DNA of 64,000 nt from Cephalotrichum gorgonifer (Eukaryota; Ascomycota; Sordariomycetes; Microascales; Microascaceae): positions 2,331,198 through 2,395,197 of the forward strand of contig ONZQ02000002.1 in the NCBI GenBank assembly GCA_900312665.1, written 5' to 3'. A program made the translations under genes and the position numbers. A model generated the notes under the pieces. That model worked only from the letters and a program-made list of their open reading frames with translations, did no database searches and had not been told where the DNA came from. Positions 24,219 through 35,538 of this stretch are shown in pieces; the first letter of the stretch is position 1; the number at the start of each line of letters is the position of its first letter.

Positions 24219-25618
24219 CGTATCCGTCTGTAGCCAGACAAGGGCCTTCAATGCCTTGCGAACTTAGAGTGTGCTTGGTGTACTTGGAGAGACATGAGTG
24301 TTAGTTTGGGGAACAAAATTGGGTGTACGCGAGGGAGGGACAAACAAATGCCGGCGGAAGGGATCAGTTCATTTGGAATCAACCCCTTTGCTTCAAGAGG
24401 TATCCGTGGGTTTGGAAGCGTTGGGTGCCCGGATGTTTGTCTGTACATGCGAGTATGTCGCAGGTTAGCCATGAGCCTATCTCCATGGACAGCTGTCCGG
24501 AGCTCTGACCAAGCCAATGGATCCCTGTGACATATGTCGTCAGACGTCAGGGTCAGTGTCAGCCACAGTTGAGTGAGGCTGATTAGTCCAAATGGGGCAT
24601 GTACGGCACGTGGCTGGTGACACTGAAACCATTTTTAGTTACAATGCCCAGTCCCGGACATCCTTCCTAAAAAGCTCACCTCCAATGACATATTGCAGCT
24701 CTGACCCAAGAGCATGCATCTTACCGTCTTGCTCAGAGCACCCTGGTGCTTGCTCCCTTGTCTCCCTAGAGTTAAGACAGCAATAATGTCCTATGGGTAT
24801 TTTAAGCTCTTCAAGTACTGCGACCAAAAGTACAAGTACCTATATAGATGCAGATTGAAGCTAATTATAAAAGTACCAATACCATACTTGGCCGAGTGAC
24901 GCTACTGTCGAATGGTGGCGCCGGTCTGTCTGCTCCCTGCGGCGGTTTTTCGTTTCCACTTTCCGCGCGCTGGTTGATGTATGAGTACAATACAGCTAGC
25001 TGCCCCTCGTTCCCAATCTACCCCGCCCTGCGACATTCCGCTGCTACGAACATTTTGTGCTCGGCGGCTCATTGCTTAGCTATAATAGCAACCAACACAT
25101 CCTTGTATACTCGCCTAAGACAGAACAATTTACCCCGTTAATGATTGTTCTCTGTTCTCCGTTCCCGTATTGGACCAGGGGTTAGAATCCATTTCGCCAA
25201 GCAAACAAAGGGAGACTTTCGATACTTGTACTTTATAAAGCCCCCAGCAGAAAACTTCCCACAGCTCTTTGAAGGAAGGAGGAAGGAGGAAGAAGGAAGG
25301 ACCTAGGTGGCTAGAGAGCTCGTCCCTTCTCCCTCTGCTTACTTTGCGGGTTTCCACAACCTCACCGCGTCTCGTCTTACACCAGCAGAAACGGCGTTCA
25401 GGAGAGTAAACATAATCCCACGGCACGGGAGGCTACTGCCAAGTCAGAACCCATATCGTCTTCCTGTTACCTATTCCACCTTCCTACGACCTTCGAATCG
25501 TCCACATTTCTTCTACGCCACTAGGGTCGGGCAGGAACGGCGATACTACTCGTCGATATCTCACTCGCAGAGAGAAAGTAGTTGCCGGGTCAACAGCGCG
25601 AGCAAAGTGAGAGACGTC
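24219..25618. other. Divergent promoter region and leader of the M16C gene
   Basis: This lies between the divergent ZW10-like and M16C genes. A TATAAAG box is at 25,234-25,240. From there to the ATG at 25,619 there is no ATG in any forward frame. The purine-rich stretch 25,270-25,300 consists of GGAAGGA-like units. The interval 25,307-25,618 is open in the frame of the protease (see findings). The variant octamer TACTTGTA occurs at 24,831 (reverse) and 25,223. The part nearer ZW10 shows nothing I can name. Confidence 0.55.
25234..25240 (+). promoter_or_regulatory. Probable TATA box of the M16C protease gene
   Basis: TATAAAG lies 379 bp upstream of the first ATG and is followed by an ATG-free interval, as expected for a transcribed leader. 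Position only; no transcript data. Confidence 0.4.
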
Positions 25619-28600
25619 ATGTCGGCCCAGCAGACTGCTAACGGCCAGGACGCTGCCAACAGCCCTCCGAAGTCCGTCGGCCACTTCAAGCAGAAGGTTA
25701 GCTTTAAGACCGAGTTCGCCCCCAGCCAGGTCACCCAGTATGTATCGGAGCGCAGTGGCATGCACGTCGTGGTCGCCGACCGCAAGGGGCCCAAGGTCAT
25801 TGGGAACTTCGGCCTCGCAACTGAGATCCTGGACGACTCCGGCGCACCGCACACCCTAGAGCATCTCATCTTCATGGGCTCCAAGAACTATCACTACAAG
25901 GGTCTCCTGGACAAGCTTGCGTCCCGCGCCTACAGCAGCACCAACGCCTGGACCGCTACCGACCACACGGCTTACACCCTCGACACCGCCGGCTGGGACG
26001 GCTTTGCGCAGATCCTCCCTGTTTACCTCGAGCACGTCCTTCTTCCCATCATCACGGACGAGGCGTGTACCACCGAGGTGTGGCACGTTGACGGGGAAGG
26101 TAACGATGCGGGCGTTGTGTACTCCGAGATGCAGGGAGTTCAGTACAGGAGTCCGGAGCTGATTGATCTCGCTGCCCGCCGACTACTTTACCCGGAGAAT
26201 GTCGGCTTCCGCTATGAGACTGGTGGCATGATGGAGGCCCTCAGGGTTCTGACGCCGGAGAGGATTCGAGAGTTCCACCGCGAGATGTACCAGCCCCGGA
26301 ATCTGTGCGTCATTGTGGTTGGCGAGGTCGACCATGTCAATTTGCTGGAGATTCTCGAGGAGTTTGAGGAGAGCATCAAGGACCACATCCCTGCGCTGGA
26401 CAGTCCCTTCAAGCGGTAGGTTTCATGCTTCTCCCCTAACCAAGGTGTTCACTGTTTCCACTACTAACACAGTCGTTTAGTCCCTGGATCGACTCTGTCC
26501 AGCCACCCGCGATCAAGGAGACGGTGGTGGAAACCATCGAGTTCCCCGAGGAAGACCTCTCCGTAGGAGAGCTTTCCATTGCTTTCTTCGGTCCGAAGTA
26601 CAATGATATCGTCGATTACACGGCTCTCCTCGTCCTCCTCACCTACCTATGTGGCTCCTCTGCATCCGTTTTGGAAAACACTATTGTCGAGAAGGAAAAG
26701 CTTGCAAGTTCTATCCAGTACTATACCGACAGTCGGCCCAACACTGTACTCTGGCTGCAAGCCACGGGTGTTAAGACCGACCGCCTCGAGAAGGTCGAGA
26801 AGCGCATTATCGACCTCCTAAGGGAAGTTGCCGAGAAGCCCCTTGATATGGTGTACCTGAAGTCCTGCTTCGACCGTGAGGTACGGCAGATTAAGTTCCA
26901 CGCGGAGGAGTCCTATAGCTTCTTCTCCAGCGCCATTCTTGACGACTACCTCTTTGGAAAGCGGGACGGCTCCACCCTGAAATTAATGCAGAACCTTGAC
27001 GAGTATACCGCCTTGCTCAAGTGGACGGAGAGCGACTGGAGGAACTTCCTCAAGAAGTGGCTTGTCGACGCAAACCACATTTCTGTACTCGGAAAGCCGT
27101 CTATTGAGATGGCTAATAGACTCAAGGAGGAGGAGAAGGCTCGTATTGCGAAGCGAAAGGAGGATCTCGGGCCCGAGGGGCTTGCTAAGCTTGCCAAGAC
27201 CCTAGAGGCTGCAAAGGAAAAGAACGAGCAACCGATTCCGGAGGAGGTGATTGAGAGGTGGGGATTGCCAACCACCGAATCAATCCACTTCATCAAGTCT
27301 ACCACCGCCAGGGCTGGTAGGGCGAGAGCGCTGGGGACAACCGAGAATGAGGCGCAAACCATCCTTGACAAGAGCGGCGAGGGAAAGCATCCGTTGTTCC
27401 TCCAGTTTGAGCATGTTCCAAGCAATTTCATCCACATCACCGTCTACGCGGGGACGAACCAGCTTCCGGTTGAGCTCAAGCCCCTGTCAGGCATCTTCAA
27501 TGAAGGATTCTTCAATACACATGCCACCCACAAGGGCAAGCAGATGACATTTGAAGAGGTCGTCGTCGAGCTCGAGAGTGAGACTATCAGCTACGAGATC
27601 CACTCAGCACGCCAGGTCGGCGATCCCGATGGCCTGGCCCTCTCCTTCGCCATTGAGCCGGAGAAGTACGCGGTAATCATCGAATGGATGAAGACTCTCA
27701 TGTTCAACGCCACCGTCGATGAGCAGAGGCTGAAGACAATTGTTGGCAAGCTACTTGCGGACGTTCCTGAGGCCAAGCGCGAGGGAAATCTAATGGCGGG
27801 TGAAATCGTGAACGCCTACCACATCGATAGGTCAACAATGGCGGCGGCTAAGAGAAACCTGGTGAAAGCCCTACATCTTCGTCGCCTCAAGAAACTACTC
27901 GAGAAGGAGCCTCAGACGGTCGTCGACTGGGTCAAGTCTTTCTACCGCAGCGTCTTCGCGCCGGGGAACCTCCGGGTCCTCGTCACCGGCGATGTGTCCA
28001 AGATTCCCAACCCCGTTGGTGCCTGGGACATCATCGGACAGGAGTTTGACAGTTCCGGATCGAGCCAGGAGGGCATGGTGCCCATTCGTGACATGTTGTC
28101 GCGCCTCTCGGAAGAGGGAAAGAAGCCGGGATCCGTCGGCGCCGTTATCGTGCCCATGGCCACTCTCGACACTTCCTTCAGCACCTCCGTAGCAAAGGGC
28201 GTCGAATCCCTCCGGGACCCCAGGGTGCCCGCCCTCATGGTCGCCATCTCCTACCTCGAGACACCCGAGGGGCCCCTATGGAAGGCGGTTCGCGGCCAAG
28301 GTTACGCCTACGGCACGTACTTCGCGCGGGAAATCGAGACCGGGCTCTTGCAATACAAGGTCTACCGGTCCCCCGACGTCACCAAGGCCATCGCCGCGTC
28401 GCAGGAGACCATCCGCGCCATCGCGGAGGGCGACGTCCCGATCGACAAGCACTTCATGGAGGCGGCCGTGTCGCAGATCGTGGTGCTATTTGCCGGCGAG
28501 CAGAGCACCATGGCGGCGGCAGCGGTGCAGAACTTCCTGCTCGGGGTGGTGAGGGGGCTGCCGCTCGACTGGACGGAGCAGGTCCTCGCGAAGGTGAGGG

Positions 28601-28982
28601 CGGTGAGGGCGGAGGATATGAAGGAGGCGATGAGGGAGCTGCTGCTGCCTTGTTTCGAGGCGGGGAAGAGTAACGTTGTCATCACTTGCGCGCCCAACTT
28701 GAAGGAGGTAGGGTTTATTTCTCCGGGTCTCCCCTCGCGTGTATTCGGGTGTGTGACCGGTTTGCTAAACTAAAATGTGTGAAACAGGATATCGAAAAAG
28801 CGATGGCTTCTTCGGGATACAAGACCCAGACCAAGCAGCTGGCGGACTTCTACGACGCATACGGCCTCGAGGGCGATGACGCGGCGGATCTAGAGGAGGA
28901 GGAGGAGGAGGAAGAGGAGGAGGAATCGGGGTTGGAGGGGTCGGAATCGGGCAGTGAAAGCGACTCTGAAGAGGAGGAGTAG
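25619..28982 (+). CDS. M16C zinc metalloprotease (inverzincin; YOL098C/Mug138 type)
   Basis: A large zinc peptidase related to PreP/Cym1 but of the branch usually regarded as cytosolic (yeast YOL098C). Three exons, 25,619-26,415, 26,481-28,707 and 28,788-28,982, give 1,072 residues. The inverted zinc motif HTLEH is at residues 78-82, with H78, E81 (catalytic base) and H82. A downstream glutamate in GVVYSEMQG would complete the site. The second half contains the degenerate M16 domains (for example YLETPEGPLWKAVRGQGYAYG, the substrate-binding part). The last exon encodes an acidic tail with runs of glutamate (residues about 1,030-1,072). Intron 1 has CTAAC and intron 2 CTAAAC branch-like sites. 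The frame stays open from 25,307 to the ATG without another ATG and reads like a mitochondrial presequence. The ATG at 25,619 matches where homologues begin. Confidence 0.9.
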
Positions 28983-31067
28983 GAAGCGGGCTGTTTCTTG
29001 TGGAGTCTGAGAGACCGGATGTTACAAGGGCCGAAAGAACTCTCTTTAGATGGCATGGGCATAGGTAGATACGATACAGCGAAGCTCGAGTGCGGATTTT
29101 ACGTTCCTACTGATACTCGTGGAGTATGCTACTCATGACACAAGGAACTCATGATACAAGGACAACGATTTGAAATCGACTCGAATCCGCGCAGCCGGAG
29201 GCCGTCAGCGTTGGACCGAGGAGGAATTTACCAGTGCACGGGGCTTCAACATAAATCCCTCGGGAAGAACTAGTTAGCATGGGAGGGAATCTGAAATCTG
29301 ACAGGTCCGGGGCTGGCATATACGTGCGCGAGCCGTGTATGTGCTGTCGATGCATGTATGATGAGATCGACCCTGGGCTATGCTCACGTCACCCTTTTCA
29401 GTTGGAGTGGTCTGCAGACGAGATCGTGCCGTGGTCCGAAAGGCGCCGGGGTCGGAGGGCCAAGCGGCTGAGAGGCGTCCATGGAGTATTACTATCGAGG
29501 GTATCCAGGCCGTTGACGGTATGCCCAGGCCGTTGACCTTCCACCGCCGCTTCACGTTCCACAAGCATATCGATCTGCAACGCCCGCTGTACTCGTGGGT
29601 AAGGCGGTACCTAGGAACGAACCCCGTTGTGGAAGCTGACATGGAACCACAGAGACTATCGAGGCACCTGTGGGGCCATGATGAAGCGTTGTGCCAAGGA
29701 TAGGGTTTGGTTTGAGTACGTACTACGTACGAGCACCCGTACCTAGCCGATGTAAGTGGGCCATGACGATCAACTTCTATGACTAGTTCGATCAACTTGT
29801 ACTTTATTCCACCAGATTACTTGTACACACTATCCATATTCTGAACGTTGTTAAGTTGGGTAGGGAACTTGGAACGAACGGGTCAGAGATCAGCAATGAC
29901 ATATTTGTACTCCTATGAGTACCCCCTACCTAACTCGTACTTACATTGCTCTCGAGTACTCGTACTTTGTTCGATGCGGCTGCCGGGTTCGGTTGCAGTT
30001 GGAAACAAAGGTCTCCTATATCGGGCTTCACCCCGCGGTTGGATTCTGCCAGCTGCCGGGAGTAGTCGGAATGAAGCTTACCGTGCCGCCGTACTCGTAA
30101 GCTGGAAAGGTTCAGCTGCTCGTAGGAAGTTCGCGAGACGCCCATGCGCGCCCCTCCCCTCCCTACTTTGAGTTCCCCGCCCTCCCCCAGATACCTTGGC
30201 GTGTGAAAGAGCGAAAATCGACGACAGCAAAACCTTGTCGGCGGATTCTCGGCTGTCTCTCCGGAGGGCGCGATCTGAGTTTGGGCTTCAGTGACAAGTA
30301 CTTGTAGACGTTGACTTTATTCTTTTTAGCCCCGCTCAAACTCAACGAGGACTTGGCACGGCTACTCCGTACATACTTATACAATGGGTACATGAAAGTA
30401 CTCGAGTCAAGTACGAGTAGGGTAGGTCCCGCCACAGGACGAGGACGAGTAACATAATACAGAGTAGCTACCGCCAAACGCAGATCGACAGGAGCTCCAG
30501 AGCTCCATTTCCTTCACCGCATGTCCACAGTCCATACATGTATGCCAATATTGACAGAATTCCCTCGTTTTCTCATTTTGTGGCCGTGCAAACGACCCTG
30601 CATCATTACGACATAAACTCTTATCGAGTGCCCGCATATTGACTGCAAGTACTCCATACATGTAACCTCCTGCCTGGACTTTTCTGCGAGCCCCTTGCAC
30701 CTTCTTCCAATCACACGCTAGGGTTCTCCACCCTGCCCACCGCCACCTGCCAGGACAGATCGAGGGGGGACCAAGATTTTAGTCGATGGGCGATGGGCGA
30801 GTAATAGTTCTCGTAAATACTTGTAACTCGTACCTCGGAAAAAAAAATCGAAGGAGGGGCAGAATAATAAATACTCCACATCTCGAACCGCACACACCCG
30901 CACACACACAGCCGCCCATCATACCTCCCCCCTCGATCGCTGAATCGAAATTTCCAACTCAACAACAACAAACTCGCTACCACCTCTCCAGTGTTTTCAT
31001 CTGCATTCTATTGCGGAAACTCCCAAGCCTTCCCGCTTAATTTACCCCCCCCCCCGTCGCCCGCTCG
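28983..31067. other. Long intergenic region with octamer cluster
   Basis: About 2 kb separate the M16C gene from the ODC promoter. I see no convincing gene: the 173-codon minus frame at 29,274-29,795 matches nothing known and overlaps an equally open plus frame. TACTCGTA or its complement occurs at 29,957, 30,092 and 30,412, and TACTTGTA at 29,818, 30,299 and 30,818. A C-rich run lies at 31,045-31,055 just before the TATA box. Confidence 0.5.
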
Positions 31068-31076
31068 TATAAAAAG
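31068..31076 (+). promoter_or_regulatory. TATA box of the ornithine decarboxylase gene
   Basis: TATAAAAAG lies 566 bp upstream of the ODC start codon. Everything between it and the start codon lacks ATG in all forward frames, which supports transcription starting shortly after this box. Confidence 0.55.
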
Positions 31077-31641
31077 AACGGGCGCCGCACTCGTCAAGCA
31101 AAGGATCCCCCCTTCGCCAATTTCGACTCGCCTTTGGTCTTCTCAAAGGCACAAGCTCCACCACGGCTCCCGTGGCCGAAGATTTCGTCAGTGACCAAGA
31201 TTTCTCCCTCCGAAGAACCTTCCATATCATCAACATCCGCCCTCCTCCGGCATCTGGAACAACTCTTTGAGAGCCCCGTCGTCTTGCCCTTCGCTCCCCC
31301 CCTTTTGGACAACCAGCACCCCTTGTTGTCTCCCGACCATCAGCTGCCGCATAGGACGACCGAGCCGGTTCTTCCTCTCGCCGAGGGAGAGTCGAGAAGG
31401 CCGCGCCAGAAAGCCGAGGGTTTATCCGCGTGCTACGTCTTTCAACCCCCTTAACACTTTGTCCTGAGACCCAGGCAAATTCAACTACCACACCGTCAGT
31501 CGGATCTGATAACGAGGGACTTTCTCCTCTCGATATCACCCAAGGCCACCTGTCTCGTTTCTCTCACCGCAACGGTACCACACCGCTACAAGACAGGCCT
31601 TGCAACCGTCGCCGTCTGACAGACGCCATCTCACTTGGGAT
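31077..31641 (+). promoter_or_regulatory. Long ATG-free 5' leader of the ODC mRNA
   Basis: 565 bases contain no ATG in any forward frame, about nine being expected by chance at equal base use. The stretch is rich in pyrimidines. Neurospora spe-1 is known, as I recall, to carry a leader of roughly this length that takes part in polyamine control, so the layout fits. I cannot exclude a leader intron. Confidence 0.55.
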
Positions 31642-33059
31642 ATGGTTATGGCAACAGCCGTTCTCGATCATTATGCAGCACCGATCAATCATATCAAATT
31701 AAAACAGCGTCGTCTGTCTGAGCACCACCAAAACCGTCTCCAGCATGGACTAGTGTCGCCCAAGCAGCTCATCGGCGAGGCCTTGCGCCAGCGCGTCGAT
31801 GGCATCGACAGCGACCGCTGCCAGCCCGGAGAGGAGGATACCTTCTTCGTTGCTGACCTTGGCGAGGTTTACCGCCAGTATCAGCGCTGGAAGCTGAACC
31901 TCCCTCGCGTCAGGCCCTTCTATGGTAAGTCAGAGCCACAACCTCGGTCATGGGAGACCCCCGTATTCGCTGGCATACATCTAACATTTCTCCCGCAGCC
32001 GTCAAGTGCAACCCTGACACCGAGGTCCTGAAGCTCCTTGCCAAGCTCGGCACCGGCTTCGACTGTGCCTCCAAGGCCGAGATCGAGCAGGTCCTGAGCC
32101 TTGGCTTGAGCCCTGAGCGCGTCATCTACGCTCAGCCGTGCAAGACGAACTCCTATGTTCGCTACGTCCGATCCGTCGGCGTCAAGCAGATGACCTTTGA
32201 CAATGCCGATGAGCTCTACAAGGTTGCCAAGCTGTTCCCCGCCGCCGAGCTCTTTCTGCGCATCATGACCGATGACACCTCGAGCCAGTGCCGCCTGAGC
32301 ATGAAGTTCGGTGCCCCGATGGACACCACGGATAGCCTTCTTGCCCTGGCCCGCCGCCTGGACTTGAACGTCGTGGGCGTGAGCTTCCACGTCGGCTCGG
32401 GCGCTTCGGACCCCGTGGCCTTCTTGAAGGCAGTGCGCGACTCGCACGTCGTATTCCAGCAGGCGCGTGAGCACGGCTATGAGCTCCGTACCCTGGATGT
32501 GGGCGGCGGTTTCTGCGGAGATACCTTTGAGGGCATGGCCGCCGTGCTGTCGGCCTCCCTCGACCAGTACTTCCCGGTGTCGAGCGGCGTCAACATCATC
32601 GGCGAGCCCGGCCGCTTCTTTGTCTCGTCGGCCTTCACCATCGCCTGCAACGTCATCGCCCGCCGCACGGTCCAGGCCCCCGACATGGTGGAGCCGAGCT
32701 ACATGGTCTACGTCAACGACGGCGTCTACGGCAACTTCTCGTGCATCATGTTCGACCACTACAACCCCGTTGCCAAGATCCTCCGCTCCGCTGGCAAGAT
32801 GTATTACGACTCGCCTGACGCGAACCAGTCCGCCGACGGCATACAGTACTCCATCTGGGGCCCTACTTGCGACGGGATCGACCGCATCACCGAGAGCATC
32901 CACTTCGACCAGACGCTCGACGTCGGCGACTGGATCTACTTCGAGGACATGGGCGCCTACACGAAGTGCTCCGCCACCCGGTTCAACGGCTTCTCCGACG
33001 ACCACGATGTCATTTACGTTTGCAGCGAGCCGGGGGCTAAGGCCTTGCTGGCCATGTAG
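31642..33059 (+). CDS. spe1: Ornithine decarboxylase
   Basis: This PLP-dependent enzyme converts ornithine to putrescine, the first step of polyamine synthesis, in the cytosol. Two exons, 31,642-31,924 and 31,999-33,059, give 447 residues, typical for fungal ODC. The 74-bp intron splits the codon before the PLP lysine: FYAVKCN with K97. Other seen hallmarks are FDCASKAEI, the FHVGSG loop for phosphate contacts, DVGGGF, GEPGRFF and the second-site WGPTCDGID, with catalytic C385. YFEDMGAYT lies near the C-terminus. ATG at 31,642 begins MVMATAVLDHY; the second ATG six bases on has a better -3 base, and initiation at either changes the protein by two residues. The gene has a TATA box at 31,068 and a long ATG-free leader. 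It is convergent with the taxilin gene. Confidence 0.96.
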
Positions 33060-33716
33060 CCTCATTTTCATGCCTATTGCTCTTAATTTTGAGCAATGAT
33101 CGTACTTGTTTTTCGTTCTATTGTTTTTCCGTCCTCATTTTATCGTTTTATGCTTTTAAATAGAGTTTTTTGAGATCAAAATACGGTTGAGAATAGAGTA
33201 AATTCGGTTCCTGCAACAACGTGGTATTCTTTCCTTTCGAATGCATGTGCAAGGATAGATGGAGCTTACCCGACAGGCTGGGAAGTCATAGATCATGCCT
33301 TACTTGTGTCACTCTACATGCTTTCGTATCCTGCAGAAAACCCCTTGTCTGCCTCCGCATATACCTTGTTCTTAATTTCAGCCGGGGGAACAGGGGTCCA
33401 TTTCTTTACGCAATTCGTGATGGTGTCATAGGGTCGAGAGCGAGCACCTTACCTGGCGTTTCACCTCTGACGCCTGCCCTCCCTCCCTCCCGCCAGGGTT
33501 CACAAATATAGAGAGGAGTGTAAATCATGGTATTTCACCTTTGTCTTCGTCTTCGCTCTCCCCGCAGGACAGGCGCTCGGGAGAACCCCAAAATAGGGCA
33601 GCATCCCCAACTAGAGCTAGACACGGGAGCTTTGCTTAAAAATAAAAAGTACACATAACCGGCCTATGTGCGCCATGTAACGTGCCCTCGCGAAACCCGC
33701 TTTAACAAGGCCGGCA
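33060..33716. other. Convergent intergenic region (3' UTRs of ODC and taxilin)
   Basis: No gene seen. The first 150 bases after the ODC stop are T-rich, as expected of a 3' untranslated region. The part before the taxilin stop shows nothing distinctive. Confidence 0.5.
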
Positions 33717-35538
33717 CTAGTGGCCGTTCGTCTCAACCCTCGCTGGCCGCTCCGGCCCGAAAACCCTCCGCGCCGCCGACGCCGACGCGCCGCCCTCCGC
33801 GCGCTGTTCCCGTGCGGGGCCCGCTCCTCCTCCGGCCACTTCGCGTTCCTCCTCATCGCCGGAGTACTCGCTCCCCTCGTTGTTGTCCCTGTCATCGTCC
33901 TCCTCGTCCTCATCCTCTTCCTCATCCTCCTCCTCCTCCTCCTCCTCCTCCTCGACCACGTGGCCGCTGCCGCCGTCCTCGTACCCCTCCACCACCCCCG
34001 CGGCGCTGGCGGGGACCTTGCGCCCCTGCTGCTGCATGTTCCTGATGATGGCCATGAGCTTCTCGGCCTTCTTCTCCGCCCCGTCCTGCCGCCTCTTGAG
34101 CTCCTCGCGCTCCTCGGCCATGCGGAAGATGTTGGCGTTGGTCGCGTCGTGCTTGCGCTTGAACGTCTCGTTCTCCTTCTCGAGCCGCTTGGTCTTCTTC
34201 GACATGTCCTCCATCTCCTTGCGGAAGGAGAGGAAGAGGTCGTTGCTGTTGTTCAGGGTGTCCTCAACCTTTTGGGGCGCGCGCGGATGTTAGCTTCTCT
34301 GTCAAATCGGGGGCGTAAAGGAAGAAGGGGGAAGGGGGGACGCAATTGGGAAGGGGAAGGAAACGAACCTGTTTGAACTTATCAACATAAACGTTGAGTT
34401 GGCTCCTGAGGTCGGCCTCCGTCTTGGTGAAGGTCTGGATCTGCGACTCGAAGTTGCGGCACTTCTTCGTCTCGACGTCGGCGCGCTTCTTCTCCCGCTC
34501 GTACCGGCTGATATTGTACTGCACCTCGAGCTCCTTGGTGCGCATCGTGGCGTGGTAGTGGAGCTCGCGGAGGTCGTACTGCTCGATGAACGACTTGAAT
34601 CGCACACGGAACCTTGAAAAATCGCGAAGTTAGCCGCTGCGGGTTCATAAGAGGGATATCTCGTCCTCTCGGGGATATCTGGTGAGAAGGGGGTGGGGGA
34701 GGGAGGGATGGGGCCGCTTACAGCTCGTCGAGACTGGTATCGACGGATACCCTTCCGGGATTGTCCTTGGCATCTTGGTATCCGTCCAGTTTCGCCAGGA
34801 CCGTGGCGAGCTTTTCGTCCCACGCGGCATCGCTGTGCTTCAACGTATCTGACAAGGTCTTGTTCTCGTTCTGAATTTCGGATGTGAGGGTCAGCGTTTG
34901 GAGAAAACGCATATTTGGGAGAAAAGACAACATCGCGGGCTGCTTGTTACCTTGAGCTTGTTGTTGTCTCGTTGAAGTTCCCGGCAGAGCTTTTCCAGCT
35001 TCTCTTTCAGCGTGGTGGTCTTGCCTAGCTCAGTGCGGTTGGTGTCCTTCTCCTTCTGCAGGGCGTCCCCGCGCTTCTTGTTCTTCTGGTTCTCGCGCTC
35101 CATGCGCCTCATATCAGCAAGAAGTTCGCTCGACTTGCGCAGAAGGAAATCGATCTTGTCGGTAGGGTCCCCCATCTTGGCCATCTGCTGTACCAGGTCC
35201 CTATTTGCCCGCTTTACTTCCCTCTCTAGACGCAGGGGTAAGTCAGCAAATACAACCTAAGGATAGAACTCATGAAGTAAAGTAAAATACAAGAAAAAAA
35301 ACATGAAAGCCAAAAAAAAAAAAAGGAGTATACACATACCAATCTCGGCCTCCTGGTCTTTCTCGCCGGCGGCATCCTGCTCTAGCTGGGATATCCGAGC
35401 CTGCAGGAGCCGGCTCGTATCGCCAGAGTCGGCCAGTTTCCTCTGCTTCCCCTTCTTGCAGGGGGGCGGGGGCGGCGGGGCGACTTCGGATCCGTTCGGC
35501 GTGGAGCCCTCAGAGTGGCCGTTGACATTGCTCGGCAT
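33717..35538 (-). CDS. Taxilin-family coiled-coil protein
   Basis: Taxilins are long coiled-coil proteins; the animal members bind syntaxins and are linked to vesicle traffic. Five minus-strand exons, 35,538-35,340, 35,225-34,951, 34,870-34,722, 34,612-34,369 and 34,268-33,717, give 472 residues in frame. The N-terminus is low complexity with a proline run and a basic KKGKQRK patch. Residues about 70-400 form an almost unbroken coiled coil with taxilin-typical patches: KLEKLCRELQRDN, RFKSFIEQYDLRE, LNVYVDKFKQVEDTLNNSN and FRKEMEDMSKKTKRLEKEN. The C-terminal 90 residues hold an acidic tract encoded by GAG/GAA repeats, then an Ala/Arg-rich end. All four introns have good GT donors, and the last has a GCTAAC branch. 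The gene is divergent from cym1. Confidence 0.9.

Noticed and set aside
25307..25309. GTG as start codon of the M16C protease
   Set aside because: It only marks the first codon after an in-frame TAG; the ACG at 25,391 is a better non-AUG candidate and the ATG at 25,619 is the standard start.
29274..29795. 173-codon minus-strand open frame
   Set aside because: Unrecognised, and the opposite strand has an equally long frame; no splice signals that extend it.
31920..33071. 383-codon antisense frame opposite ODC
   Set aside because: Shadow of the ODC exon, caused by GC at third codon positions.
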